Below are positions 32,947 to 41,281 of a stretch of DNA of 45,159 bases, piece after piece; the first letter of the stretch is position 1; every line of letters begins with the position of its first letter. The notes beneath the pieces are model-generated. The model had not been told where the DNA came from. It ran no database searches and saw only the letters and a list, made by a program, of their open reading frames with translations. This DNA is from an uncultured Bacteroidales bacterium (lineage in GTDB: Bacteria; Bacteroidota; Bacteroidia; Bacteroidales; UBA932): assembly GCA_905235675.1 (NCBI GenBank), contig CAJONC010000014.1, positions 1 to 45,159 of the forward strand, written 5' to 3'. The position numbers were made by a program, and so were the translations under genes.

Positions 32947-33624
32947 ATGAAACCAAGCCGCTATAAATCATGCATACAATGGTACGATTGCCTTGATTCC
33001 ACCAATCTGGAAGTACGCAGGCGCCTTTCGGAACTTGACAATCTGTCAGTAATTGCATCAAAGTTCCAGACTGCGGGCCGAGGACAGGGCACCCACACCT
33101 GGCTTTCCCCCGCATGCGAGAACCTGACCTTCACCGTGCTGCTGCGTTTCGGTCCCGAAGGCGTCTCTCCCCTGCCCGCCACTGAGGCCGTTCGAATCAC
33201 CCAGACGGCAACGCTCGCGGTGTTCGATTTCCTGGCGGAAGAAGGTATAGCTGCACGCATAAAATGGCCCAACGACATCTGGGTCGGAGACCGCAAAATC
33301 TGCGGAATGCTTATAGAGAACATCCTGGACGGAGCGATGCTGTCGGAAAGCATAGTAGGCATAGGATTCAACCTTAACCAGAAAGAATTCGATCCCGCCC
33401 TGCCCAATCCGACATCATTGAGCCTGCTTACCGGAAAGGAATACGACGTTCCGTCCTCACTCGAAAGGCTCCACGAAATTATTTGCCGCCAGGCTGCCCT
33501 TTTGGACAGCACCGACGGCAGATGCGAGTTGGAAAAAAGATTCAATGAACATCTGTTCCATCTTGACAGAAGCAGTCAGGAACAGCTGAGCAAGGCTATC
33601 GAGGGTTTCGAAGCGCAGAAATAG
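32947..33624 (+). CDS. birA: Biotin--[acetyl-CoA-carboxylase] ligase
   Basis: A 225-residue biotin protein ligase that attaches biotin to carboxylase carrier proteins through biotinyl-AMP. Motifs are CLDSTNLEVRRRL, the ATP-binding loop QTAGRGQGTHTWLSP (about residues 41-55, the GRGxxG-type loop), AARIKWPNDIWVGDRKICG (about 99-117) and VGIGFNLNQ. There is no N-terminal HTH domain, so this is a class I ligase without repressor function. A longer frame is open upstream, but the ATG at 32947 starts the conserved fold and follows the promoter. The 3' end overlaps rpe by 29 bp. Confidence 0.92.
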   Translation: MKPSRYKSCIQWYDCLDSTNLEVRRRLSELDNLSVIASKFQTAGRGQGTHTWLSPACENLTFTVLLRFGPEGVSPLPATEAVRITQTATLAVFDFLAEEGIAARIKWPNDIWVGDRKICGMLIENILDGAMLSESIVGIGFNLNQKEFDPALPNPTSLSLLTGKEYDVPSSLERLHEIICRQAALLDSTDGRCELEKRFNEHLFHLDRSSQEQLSKAIEGFEAQK

Positions 33625-34249
33625 CTTCGGCCGGATTTTCGGCCTTGAACACCGAACTTCCGGCTACGAGAATGCTTGCTCCGGCGTCGCGGAGGCGGGC
33701 GGCGTTTGCGGTGCCCACTCCCCCGTCAACTTCTATGGGAGCGTCGTTCCCCGCCTTGTCAAGTTCAGCCTTGAGGGCTGCGATGCGCGGAATGCTGTCC
33801 TCGATGAATTTCTGGCCTCCGAATCCCGCGAACACCGACATGATAAGGAAGTAATCCGCCTTTCCGATGAACGGATACAGATCCTCCACCGGAATATCGG
33901 GATTTATCACCAGCCCCGCTTTCATGCCCTTGGCCCTGATGTCGGCGAGTATATCCTCCGCCTCGTTCCTTGCCGCCTCGAGATGGAAGCTCATCATCTG
34001 CACGCCGAGGGCCGCAGTACGCTCCACCCATCTTTCGGGATGGACCACCATGAAATGGGCGTCCATGGGGATGGCCGCTTCTTTCGCCACGGACTCGATT
34101 ACGGGGAACCCGAATGAAAGATTGGGCACGAAACTGCCGTCCATGATATCCAGATGGATAATGTCGGCGGAAGCGTTCAGCATGCGTATGTCGCGTGCAA
34201 GATTGCCGAAGTCGGCGGAAAGTATCGAAGGTGCTATTCGAAGTTGCAT
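33596..34249 (-). CDS. rpe: Ribulose-phosphate 3-epimerase
   Basis: A 217-residue TIM-barrel enzyme interconverting ribulose 5-phosphate and xylulose 5-phosphate in the pentose phosphate pathway. Motifs are IAPSILSADFGNL, IHLDIMDGSFVPNLSFG (metal ligands, about residues 32-48), DAHFMVVHPE, MSVFAGFGGQKFIED and EVDGGVG with the catalytic Asp. Length is normal. The start overlaps the 3' end of the upstream pepD gene by 16 bp, and the stop overlaps convergent birA by 29 bp. Confidence 0.95.
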   Translation of the reverse strand: MQLRIAPSILSADFGNLARDIRMLNASADIIHLDIMDGSFVPNLSFGFPVIESVAKEAAIPMDAHFMVVHPERWVERTAALGVQMMSFHLEAARNEAEDILADIRAKGMKAGLVINPDIPVEDLYPFIGKADYFLIMSVFAGFGGQKFIEDSIPRIAALKAELDKAGNDAPIEVDGGVGTANAARLRDAGASILVAGSSVFKAENPAEAISALRNPR

Positions 34250-35649
34250 ACTATATCGTCCAAAAGTTTAACAAAGCGTTCCATGGAAGCGAGTTCGAGT
34301 TTTTCGCCCGGGGCATGCACGCCCCTAAGTGTGGGACCGAAGGAAATCATGTCGAGATCGGGGAACTTCTCGAGGAAGAGCCCGCACTCGAGGCCTGCGT
34401 GGATAGCAAGCACAAGGGGATCTTCGCCAAAGAGTTTCCGGTACGAAGCCACGCTCTTTTCCAGTATGGGAGACTTGAGGTTCGGCGTCCATCCGGGGTA
34501 GCGGTTGTTGTTGTCCACTTCGGCGCCGGCCTCGCGGAAGATCGAGCTGACTTCGTCCACGATTATGTCAAGCTCTTCAACCACGCTGCTTCTCTGGCTG
34601 GTGAGCACCTTGATTGTATCCGGCTCAACGAGCTTTACGGCAGCAAGATTGGTGGAAGTCTGCACCAGGCCGGCGATGTCGGGGCTCATCCACACCACTC
34701 CGTGGGGCACTGTGGACAAAGCCGAAATGAAATTATACGCGCTGTCGTCGTCAATCGCACTGTCGGCCTTCACAGCCGAAGAGCTGAATTTCAGCGCGGG
34801 TTCGGTGGAAGAATATGCGGCGCAGACAATTTTTCCGTATGCCTCGAAATTCGCCGCTATCACATCGGCATGCAGTCCTGCAACCACTGCGCTGCAGTCA
34901 CGTGCTATGGCATTGGGCTTGCCGCCTCCTGCGAAGCTTACCAGCTGGTAATCCTCCTGGCTTGCAAGGAAGTCCGCAAGAATCTTCACCGCATTGGCCC
35001 TGTGCTTGTTGATGTCGTCGCCGCTGTGGCCGCCTATTCCTCCGGAAACCGTCAGTTCAACGGCCTTCGCCCCTTCGGCGACGGGGACTTTTTCGAATTT
35101 GAAATAAGCATCGCTGTGTTCCCCTCCGGCGCAGCCTATGAAAAGCTGTCCCTCATCCTCGGAATCGAGGTTTATAAGGGTTTTGCCTTCGAAGAATCCG
35201 CTTTCCATCGCGAAGGCGCCGTCCATTCCGGTTTCTTCGGAAATGGTGAAAACGCATTCCACCCTGCCCATTGAAGCGTCGCTGTCAAGGAGTGCAAGGC
35301 AGGCCGCAATCCCGATTCCGTCGTCGGCGCCGAGGGTGGTGTTTTTGGAGACCATCCATCCGTCTTCAATTTCGTAAGGTATCGGATCCTTGCGGAAGTC
35401 CATCTCAAATCCCGGAGTCTTCTCGCAAACCATGTCCTGATGGGCCTGGAGAACGATCGTGGGGACTTTTTCCTTGCCTGCGGAAGCGGCTTTTGCAATG
35501 CAGACATTGCCGGTGGCGTCCACCTTGCATTCGAGGGAACGGGCCTTTGCCCAGTTGCAGAGATATTCGGTCATCGGCCCTTCATGGCCGGACTCACGGG
35601 GGATGCGTGTAATCTCCTTGAATATTTCAAGAACGGATTCAGGAGTCAT
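34234..35649 (-). CDS. pepD: Aminoacyl-histidine dipeptidase (M20C, cytosolic dipeptidase)
   Basis: A 471-residue zinc dipeptidase of the M20C family that cleaves Xaa-His and many other dipeptides in the cytoplasm. Motifs are VLQAHQDMVCEK (first zinc His with the following Asp, about residues 67-78), TTLGADDGIGIAA (bridging Asp), TISEETGMDGA (catalytic Glu, about 146-156), NLDSEDEGQLFIGCAGG, and a late GLECGLF with FGPTLRGVHAPGE for the last ligands. Length is normal. It lies between dnaA and rpe, with 19 bases to dnaA. Confidence 0.93.
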   Translation of the reverse strand: MTPESVLEIFKEITRIPRESGHEGPMTEYLCNWAKARSLECKVDATGNVCIAKAASAGKEKVPTIVLQAHQDMVCEKTPGFEMDFRKDPIPYEIEDGWMVSKNTTLGADDGIGIAACLALLDSDASMGRVECVFTISEETGMDGAFAMESGFFEGKTLINLDSEDEGQLFIGCAGGEHSDAYFKFEKVPVAEGAKAVELTVSGGIGGHSGDDINKHRANAVKILADFLASQEDYQLVSFAGGGKPNAIARDCSAVVAGLHADVIAANFEAYGKIVCAAYSSTEPALKFSSSAVKADSAIDDDSAYNFISALSTVPHGVVWMSPDIAGLVQTSTNLAAVKLVEPDTIKVLTSQRSSVVEELDIIVDEVSSIFREAGAEVDNNNRYPGWTPNLKSPILEKSVASYRKLFGEDPLVLAIHAGLECGLFLEKFPDLDMISFGPTLRGVHAPGEKLELASMERFVKLLDDIVCNFE

Positions 35650-35668
35650 ATTATTATAGCGTTAAATG

Positions 35669-37093
35669 TTATTGCTGACGGGAGAGCAGGTGCTCGAGGT
35701 CGGTCACGTACTTGCGGAACGACCTGTCCGTAGCCATGAGATCGGTTACGGTATTGCATGCGTGCAGCACCGTTGCATGGTCTTTGCCGCCGGTTTCGGA
35801 GCCGATGGTGGAAAGTGAGCAGTTGCTGATGAGGTTGCGGCTGAGGAACATGGATATCTGCCTTGCCTGTACTATCTGCCTCTTGCGGGAGCTCGAAAGC
35901 ATGGCGTCGCGCGTGATGCCGAAGTAGTCGCACACGGTTTTCTGAACCTTTTCGACGGTGAGCGTTCCGACTTCGTCGTTCACGAGCTTGCGCGTAACCC
36001 TTGCGGCCAGGTCCACCGTATTCTCCTGATGGGCGTAGGTGGAATGGGCGGCTACCGAAATCAGGGCGCCCTCCAGCTCGCGGAAGTTGGTGCGTATGTT
36101 CGCAGCAAGGTATTCAAGGACGTCGTCGCCTATGTTCATGCCCTCGCGGAAGGCACGCGACTTGAGCATGGCGAGGCGGGTGTCGTAGTCGGGGTGCATG
36201 AGCTCTACGGAGAGGCCCCACTTGAAACGCGACAGCAGGCGCTCTTCGAAGTTCTGCAGGTCGACCGGAGCCCTGTCGGATGTGAGTATCAGCTGCTTGC
36301 CGTTCTGGTGCAGATGATTGAAGATGCTGAAGAAGGCGTTCTGGTTGCCCTGCCCTGCAAGATCCTGGATGTCGTCGATGATGAGAACGTCTATCTTCAT
36401 GTAATACGCAAGGAAATCGGTGAGCTTGTTACGGACATACACCGCATCCATGTACTGGGTCTTGAATTCGCTACCGGTGACATAAAGCACCACGAGATCG
36501 GGATGCTTTTCCTTGATTGCCAGGCCTATGGCATTTGCCAGATGGGTTTTGCCCAGGCCGGGGCCTCCGAATATGAAAAGAGGATTGAAGGGTGTCTTTC
36601 CGGGATTGACGGAAATGTCGGTTCCCGCCGAAACCGCAAGGCGGTTGCAGTCGCTTTCGATGAAGTTGCTGAAACTGTAGACCGGATTGAGATGGGGATT
36701 CACCTGGATCTTCTGCAGTCCGGGGAACACGAACGGGCCGGGATTGGCGGCCGGCTGCCAGGTATTTACCGAGATGGACTTGTTTACCGGAGGATTGCCG
36801 GGCCCTTCGGGCAGGCGCATGGTCTGCTGTCCGTTTACCGGATGTACCAGATAATTCAGGCGGGCGTCGGCCCCTATCACCCTCTTCAGGGTTTTCTTGA
36901 TAACGTCAAGGTAAGCTTCCTCCAGATATTCGCGGAAGAAGTCGGAAGGAACTTCGACCGTAAGGGTGGAATCGACGAGGGAAACGGGTTTGATTCTTTT
37001 GAACCAAACGTCAAATTGCTGGGGTTCGACTATCTGCGAGATGATTTGCAGACAGTTGTTCCAACAGACAATATGCTTTCCGTTTTCTTCCAT
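35669..37093 (-). CDS. dnaA: Chromosomal replication initiator DnaA
   Basis: A 474-residue initiator ATPase. Domain I begins CLQIISQIVEPQQFDVWFKR, a linker of low conservation follows (about 85-130), then the AAA+ domain III with Walker A FGGPGLGKTHLANAIG (about 172-187), Walker B VLIIDDIQDLAG and arginine-finger region LLSRFKWGLSVEL, and DNA-binding domain IV with RKRQIVQARQISMFL and GSETGGKDHATVLHACNTV (the DnaA signature, about 434-452). Length is normal. An A/T-rich gap of 219 bp precedes the gene. Neighbours are pepD and an amidase, not the dnaN/recF cluster seen in Firmicutes and Proteobacteria. Confidence 0.96.
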   Translation of the reverse strand: MEENGKHIVCWNNCLQIISQIVEPQQFDVWFKRIKPVSLVDSTLTVEVPSDFFREYLEEAYLDVIKKTLKRVIGADARLNYLVHPVNGQQTMRLPEGPGNPPVNKSISVNTWQPAANPGPFVFPGLQKIQVNPHLNPVYSFSNFIESDCNRLAVSAGTDISVNPGKTPFNPLFIFGGPGLGKTHLANAIGLAIKEKHPDLVVLYVTGSEFKTQYMDAVYVRNKLTDFLAYYMKIDVLIIDDIQDLAGQGNQNAFFSIFNHLHQNGKQLILTSDRAPVDLQNFEERLLSRFKWGLSVELMHPDYDTRLAMLKSRAFREGMNIGDDVLEYLAANIRTNFRELEGALISVAAHSTYAHQENTVDLAARVTRKLVNDEVGTLTVEKVQKTVCDYFGITRDAMLSSSRKRQIVQARQISMFLSRNLISNCSLSTIGSETGGKDHATVLHACNTVTDLMATDRSFRKYVTDLEHLLSRQQ

Positions 37094-37312
37094 GATTTTT
37101 TAACCGTGCAAAAATGGTTAAAAAAAACATAAAAAAAATTTAATTTACTATTGGATTTTGAAATTTTAAGTGCTATATAAAAGAAAAGCACCTCAATTTG
37201 CGATTGAATTAGAAATAACTAAAAATCAACCAATTACAAGTAAAGAAAACTAATTCTTATACCTACAGGCAAATTGCCAATTTAGATAAATTATAATTTG
37301 TATAACTAATTG
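37094..37312. other. A/T-rich intergenic region upstream of dnaA
   Basis: This 219-bp gap between dnaA and the amidase gene is far more A/T-rich than its surroundings. It contains small inverted repeats: TTAACC/GGTTAA around 37098-37119 just before dnaA, TCAAT/ATTGA flanking TTGCG near 37194-37208, and the palindrome GGCAAATTGCC at 37268-37278. I see no copy of the DnaA box TTATCCACA and no clean TAnnTTTG box. It probably holds the dnaA promoter and regulation; an origin cannot be shown. Confidence 0.5.
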
Positions 37313-38407
37313 TTACTTAATTCGGACAGTAGTTCCGGACTCGATTCTGACCATGAAGGATGAGGGGTATTTTGCCTTGATATCCTTGTTCTTTTCCCTT
37401 GCATCCTGTTCGGATTCCGACACCCCGATTATATATTTATAAAGTGATCCCGCCCTGACAATCTCAGGTTTGTATCCCATGAACATGGCGTCTGATTCCT
37501 CGAGGAGCCGGCTGCTTGCAAAAATCTGCGTTCCGTACAGGGGGGCCTCCTGCTTCGGCGCCGCAGTTTCCGTCGCGGGACTCTGCTTTTCTGATTCGGC
37601 GTCGGATTTTACGTTAACGCTCTTGTCGTATTGGGTTTTGTATTCCGCGAATGCCTGGAAGAGCCTTTCCGCCAGGTCGCTGCGGTTCTTCGCCTCGCGG
37701 AGGGCGTTCAAATCCGTGGAATTGGAAATGAATCCCAGTTCCACCAGGACTGAAGGCATGCTCGTCTTCCACAAAACATAGAAGGGATTCTGCCATATCC
37801 CCCTGTCCGCCTTGATGGGGCCGCCCTTGAGATGCCTGGATACGATGTCGGCGAAGGAGAGGCTCTGCTCAAGGAAGGCATTCTGCATCAGCTGCACGAA
37901 AATATTGGACTCGTCGTCCATGGAATTGAAATCGGCATATTTGGTGCTGTAGTCGTCTTCAAGCATTATCACGGCATTCTCCCTTTGCACCACGTCGCGG
38001 TTGTATGCGAACAAATCTCTGTTTTTGTCGGAAGACTGGCCCAGAATATGCACTGAATATCCATTGGCGGAAGTACCTGCCGACGAGTTGATATGAATGG
38101 AGATAAAAAGATTGGCCCCCGCCTTGTTGGCGATTGCAGCCCTGTCGCGAAGTTCCACGAATTTGTCGGTACTGCGCGTAAGTACGACTTTCACATCGGG
38201 ATAGGCTTCCCTTATCTTTTCGGCAAGCTGGGTGGCGATGGACAGCGTAAAGTTTTTTTCGTAAGATTTTTTGTCTTTGCTGACCGCCCCCGAATCTTTT
38301 CCGCCATGCCCAGCATCAATCACCACGGTCCTGAGGCCAAGGTCCTGCGCTGCGAGCATTTGTGCTCCCAGCAACAGAGAAAGGAATATGTAAATTGCGT
38401 GTTTCAG
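37313..38407 (-). CDS. N-acetylmuramoyl-L-alanine amidase (Amidase_3) with SPOR-like C-terminus
   Basis: A predicted periplasmic zinc amidase that cleaves the peptide stems from peptidoglycan. The Amidase_3 domain has VIDAGHGGKDSGA (first zinc His), KSYEKNFTLSIA (Glu), NLFISIHINSSA (second His, about 110) and VLVELGFISN (catalytic Glu). The last 75 residues (YGTQIFASSRLLEESDAMF to GTTVRIK) resemble a SPOR peptidoglycan-binding domain. The annotated end at 38407 is a CTG codon: no ATG lies upstream of the catalytic domain, and the open frame after the TAA at 38416-38418 encodes (L)KHAIYIFLSLLLGAQMLAAQ, a good signal peptide that begins most naturally at this CTG. The TTG at 38374 would remove most of the signal. 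The promoter box at 38433-38440 leaves the CTG inside the transcript. Confidence 0.85.
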   Translation of the reverse strand: MKHAIYIFLSLLLGAQMLAAQDLGLRTVVIDAGHGGKDSGAVSKDKKSYEKNFTLSIATQLAEKIREAYPDVKVVLTRSTDKFVELRDRAAIANKAGANLFISIHINSSAGTSANGYSVHILGQSSDKNRDLFAYNRDVVQRENAVIMLEDDYSTKYADFNSMDDESNIFVQLMQNAFLEQSLSFADIVSRHLKGGPIKADRGIWQNPFYVLWKTSMPSVLVELGFISNSTDLNALREAKNRSDLAERLFQAFAEYKTQYDKSVNVKSDAESEKQSPATETAAPKQEAPLYGTQIFASSRLLEESDAMFMGYKPEIVRAGSLYKYIIGVSESEQDAREKNKDIKAKYPSSFMVRIESGTTVRIK

Positions 38408-38425
38408 AAATAAATCTTACTTTTG
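38395..38425 (+). promoter_or_regulatory. Promoter of lptD
   Basis: ATTG (38394-38397) and TACTTTTG (38418-38425, matching TAnnTTTG) are 20 bases apart. The box ends 22 bases before the TTG start of lptD. Confidence 0.6.
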
Positions 38426-38432
38426 TACTTTG

Positions 38433-38440
38433 CAAATTTA
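38433..38440 (-). promoter_or_regulatory. -7 box TAAATTTG of the amidase gene
   Basis: The minus-strand TAAATTTG lies 25 bases before the proposed CTG start at 38407. It faces the lptD box with 7 bases between the two, the same geometry as the ftsH/birA promoter pair. Confidence 0.55.
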
Positions 38441-38447
38441 GCAAAAA

Positions 38448-41186
38448 TTGCGATTGAGGAAATATAAATATCTGATAATTCTGTCAGTGATGCTGGTGTC
38501 GTTCATGCCCGATGCCGCCGCACAACGTCAGCGGCGCGGCACGAACCCTTCATTTTCCTCGCAGGTGGCCGAAAAGAAGGTCGTTCCCCCCGACTCGCTG
38601 CAACTCGCACGAAGGGACTCCATACGCAGGGCCGACTCCCTCTTCAGGGCGGATTCCGCCGCGCTGATGTCGCAGAGTTCCCTTGAAGCTCCGGTCTTTT
38701 CCAACGGACGCGACTCCACCAAGCTTACCATACTCGACGACGGCAGCAGGATAATGAGTTATTACGGCGACGTGACGGTCAAGTACCAGAACATGGAGCT
38801 CAAGGCCGAAAGGATGGACTACGACATGAACACCGGAACCGTGCATGCCTATGGCGTATATGATTCGCTGTCGGCGGAATGGAAGGGACGGCCAGTGATG
38901 ACGGATGCGGGGAAGGTATACAATATGGAGGAGCTGCGATATAACTTCAACACCCGCAAGGCCCGCATCGTCAACATGATAACCAACGACGACCAGGGCA
39001 TACTCCACGGCCGGAGCATAAAGATGATGCCCGACAAGTCAATCAATATCACCCAGGGCAAGTACACTGTCTGCGATGCGGAACATCCCCATTATTATCT
39101 GCAGCTCACCGCGGCCAAAGTGGTTACGGAGCCTAACCAGAAGATAGTCTTCGGACCCGCTTACGTCGTGGTGGAAGATGTGAAAGTCTATCCCCTGATG
39201 CTGCCGTTCGGATTCGTTCCCGAGAGGCCGAAGAGGGCTACGGGCATACTTTTCCCGACCTTCGGGGAGGAACAGGCACGCGGTTTTTACATGAGGGATG
39301 CCGGCATGTACTTCGTATTCGGCGACTACTTCGACTTTTCCGCCACCTTCGACTACTTCACCCTAGGTTCATGGGGCGTGGACCTGAATTCGCGCTACAA
39401 GGTGAACTACAAGTTCAACGGTACTTTCTCGATGAACTATTCCGACGACCGTACGGGAGAGAAAGGCGCCGCGGACTTTATGCAGACCACCAACTTCGGA
39501 CTCCGCTGGACCCACTCCCAGGACCCTAAGGCCCATCCCGGTACTTCGTTCACCGCATCGGTCAACTTCTCCAGCCCGAGCAACAGCAGGTACAATTCCC
39601 GTTCGGTCAACGAGGCCCTGCAGAACCAGGCGTCATCCTCAATCTCATATTCCAAGAGCTTCAACGGCAAGGCAACCCTTTCGCTCAACATGCTGCACTC
39701 CCAGAACTCCAGGGACAGTTCCTACACCTTCACCCTGCCCAACATGACGTTCTCGGTGCCAACCTTTTATCCGTTCAAGCGCAAGCACAGGGTGGGCAAG
39801 GAAAAATTCTACGAGAAATTCTCTCTCGGATACAACACTTCCTTCCAGAACAAGTTCAATTTCAAGGCTTCCGAAGTGAGTTTCCAGGATCTCGGGAAGA
39901 CCGCCGACACCCTGGTCGGAAAGATGCAGAACGGCATGACGCACAATTTCAGCATAGGCCTGCCGAGTTTCAGCGTGTTCAAGTATATCAACGTCTCCCC
40001 TTCCGTGAGTTATGGGCAGAACTGGTTCTTCAAGGCGTCGGAGGCTTTCTACAACGAAGAAACCGGCAAGGTGGAGACAGTTACGGGAAAGCCGTTCTCG
40101 CATCTGGGCATCACTCAGACCTATTCCGGATCCCTCTCCGCAAGCACCAGGCTCTACGGTATGTTCAACTTCGGGAGATACTCGAAGGTGCAGGCGATAC
40201 GCCATGTGGTGTCGCCGCAGATGTCCCTGTCGTTGAGTCCGGACCTCGCCACTTATGCCAACGGATACAGAACCCTTGAATATACCGATTCCAAAGGCGA
40301 GCTGCAAAGCTACAAATACAACATTTACAGCGGCCAGATTTATGGCGTGCCCGGCAGCGGCAAATCCGCCACTGCATCTTTTTCAATCGGAAACAACCTC
40401 GAAGCCAAGGTCAAGGATTATGCCGACACCACGGGGACGGGCACGAAGAAGGTTAAGCTGATAGACCAGCTGAGCATACGCTCCGGCTATAATTTCCTTG
40501 CCGACTCCCTTCGGATGAACACCGTCAGCATGAGCATGTCCACATCCCTTTTCGGCAAGGTCAGCATCAGCGCAAGCGCCAACTTCGATCCCTATGCGGT
40601 CGACCTGCAGAAAAACGGACGCCGCTATGGCGACTGGGCCATCAATCACGGACAGGGGCTCCTGCGTTTCACGAACGCTTCCGCATCGCTATCCTATTCC
40701 CTGTCGGGGAAAGGAACCATAAAGGGCAATGACGGAAGGGAGAGCAACAGCAGTCCCGCCGATTATTACCAGAGAATCTATGTCCATCCCTACACCGGTG
40801 AATATATCCCGGGAGGCTGGCTGTACTACACCAATCCGAACGTACCCTGGTCGATGAATTTCAGCTATTCCCTGAGCTGCAACAATTCGTTTGATTCCAA
40901 GGAGATGAAAATGAAGAACACGATTACCCAGACGCTGAGGTTCAACGGCAATATCAAACTGACTCCGAGGGCCAATATCAATGCTTCCTCCGGATATGAC
41001 TTCCAGGCGAAGAAACTGACTACTACTCAGATAAGCGCCACATACGACCTGCACTGCTTCAACATATCGGTTTCGTGGGTGCCTACCGGCAACTGGGAGT
41101 CCTACAGTTTCCGCATACAGGCGAATGCTGCGGCCCTTGCCGACCTTCTCCGTTTCAGGAAGAGCAGCAGTTACTGGGACAACTGA
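38448..41186 (+). CDS. lptD: LPS-assembly outer-membrane protein LptD (Bacteroidota type)
   Basis: A 912-residue outer-membrane translocon that inserts LPS into the outer leaflet. The N-terminus is a signal peptide (KYKYLIILSVMLVSFMPDAA, cleaved about residue 25). A Ser/Asp/Arg-rich linker follows, then an OstA/LptA-like beta-jellyroll (about 88-250) with YYGDVTVKYQNMELKAERMD and GILHGRSIKMMPD. The C-terminal barrel starts about residue 260 (FGFVPERPKRATGILFPTFG). The sequence ends with a helix-like RFRKSSSYWDN rather than a terminal strand. There is no ATG in frame near the start; TTG at 38448 or 38454 must be used. It runs divergently from the amidase gene and is followed by rho. Confidence 0.88.
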   Translation: MRLRKYKYLIILSVMLVSFMPDAAAQRQRRGTNPSFSSQVAEKKVVPPDSLQLARRDSIRRADSLFRADSAALMSQSSLEAPVFSNGRDSTKLTILDDGSRIMSYYGDVTVKYQNMELKAERMDYDMNTGTVHAYGVYDSLSAEWKGRPVMTDAGKVYNMEELRYNFNTRKARIVNMITNDDQGILHGRSIKMMPDKSINITQGKYTVCDAEHPHYYLQLTAAKVVTEPNQKIVFGPAYVVVEDVKVYPLMLPFGFVPERPKRATGILFPTFGEEQARGFYMRDAGMYFVFGDYFDFSATFDYFTLGSWGVDLNSRYKVNYKFNGTFSMNYSDDRTGEKGAADFMQTTNFGLRWTHSQDPKAHPGTSFTASVNFSSPSNSRYNSRSVNEALQNQASSSISYSKSFNGKATLSLNMLHSQNSRDSSYTFTLPNMTFSVPTFYPFKRKHRVGKEKFYEKFSLGYNTSFQNKFNFKASEVSFQDLGKTADTLVGKMQNGMTHNFSIGLPSFSVFKYINVSPSVSYGQNWFFKASEAFYNEETGKVETVTGKPFSHLGITQTYSGSLSASTRLYGMFNFGRYSKVQAIRHVVSPQMSLSLSPDLATYANGYRTLEYTDSKGELQSYKYNIYSGQIYGVPGSGKSATASFSIGNNLEAKVKDYADTTGTGTKKVKLIDQLSIRSGYNFLADSLRMNTVSMSMSTSLFGKVSISASANFDPYAVDLQKNGRRYGDWAINHGQGLLRFTNASASLSYSLSGKGTIKGNDGRESNSSPADYYQRIYVHPYTGEYIPGGWLYYTNPNVPWSMNFSYSLSCNNSFDSKEMKMKNTITQTLRFNGNIKLTPRANINASSGYDFQAKKLTTTQISATYDLHCFNISVSWVPTGNWESYSFRIQANAAALADLLRFRKSSSYWDN

Positions 41187-41189
41187 TTT

Positions 41190-41220
41190 TTTGCATTATT
41201 GTTTTTATTTGCTATATTTG
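41190..41220 (+). promoter_or_regulatory. Promoter of rho
   Basis: TTTG (41190-41193) and TATATTTG (41213-41220) are separated by exactly 19 bases, the best full Bacteroidota promoter match in the window. The roughly 55-base leader contains a short hairpin (CCGGA at 41234-41238 with TCCGG at 41246-41250). rho is autoregulated through its leader in E. coli; whether this hairpin has such a role is unknown. Confidence 0.75.
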
Positions 41221-41281
41221 CATTGTCCTCCGTCCGGAGTTCTTTTCCGGCGAACAATAGTATTTACATATTTTAATTTAT

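Noticed and set aside
37094..37312. Origin of replication (oriC)
   Set aside because: It is A/T-rich and next to dnaA, but there is no cluster of TTATCCACA-like boxes, and in this phylum the origin is often not beside dnaA. GC skew of the full chromosome would be needed.
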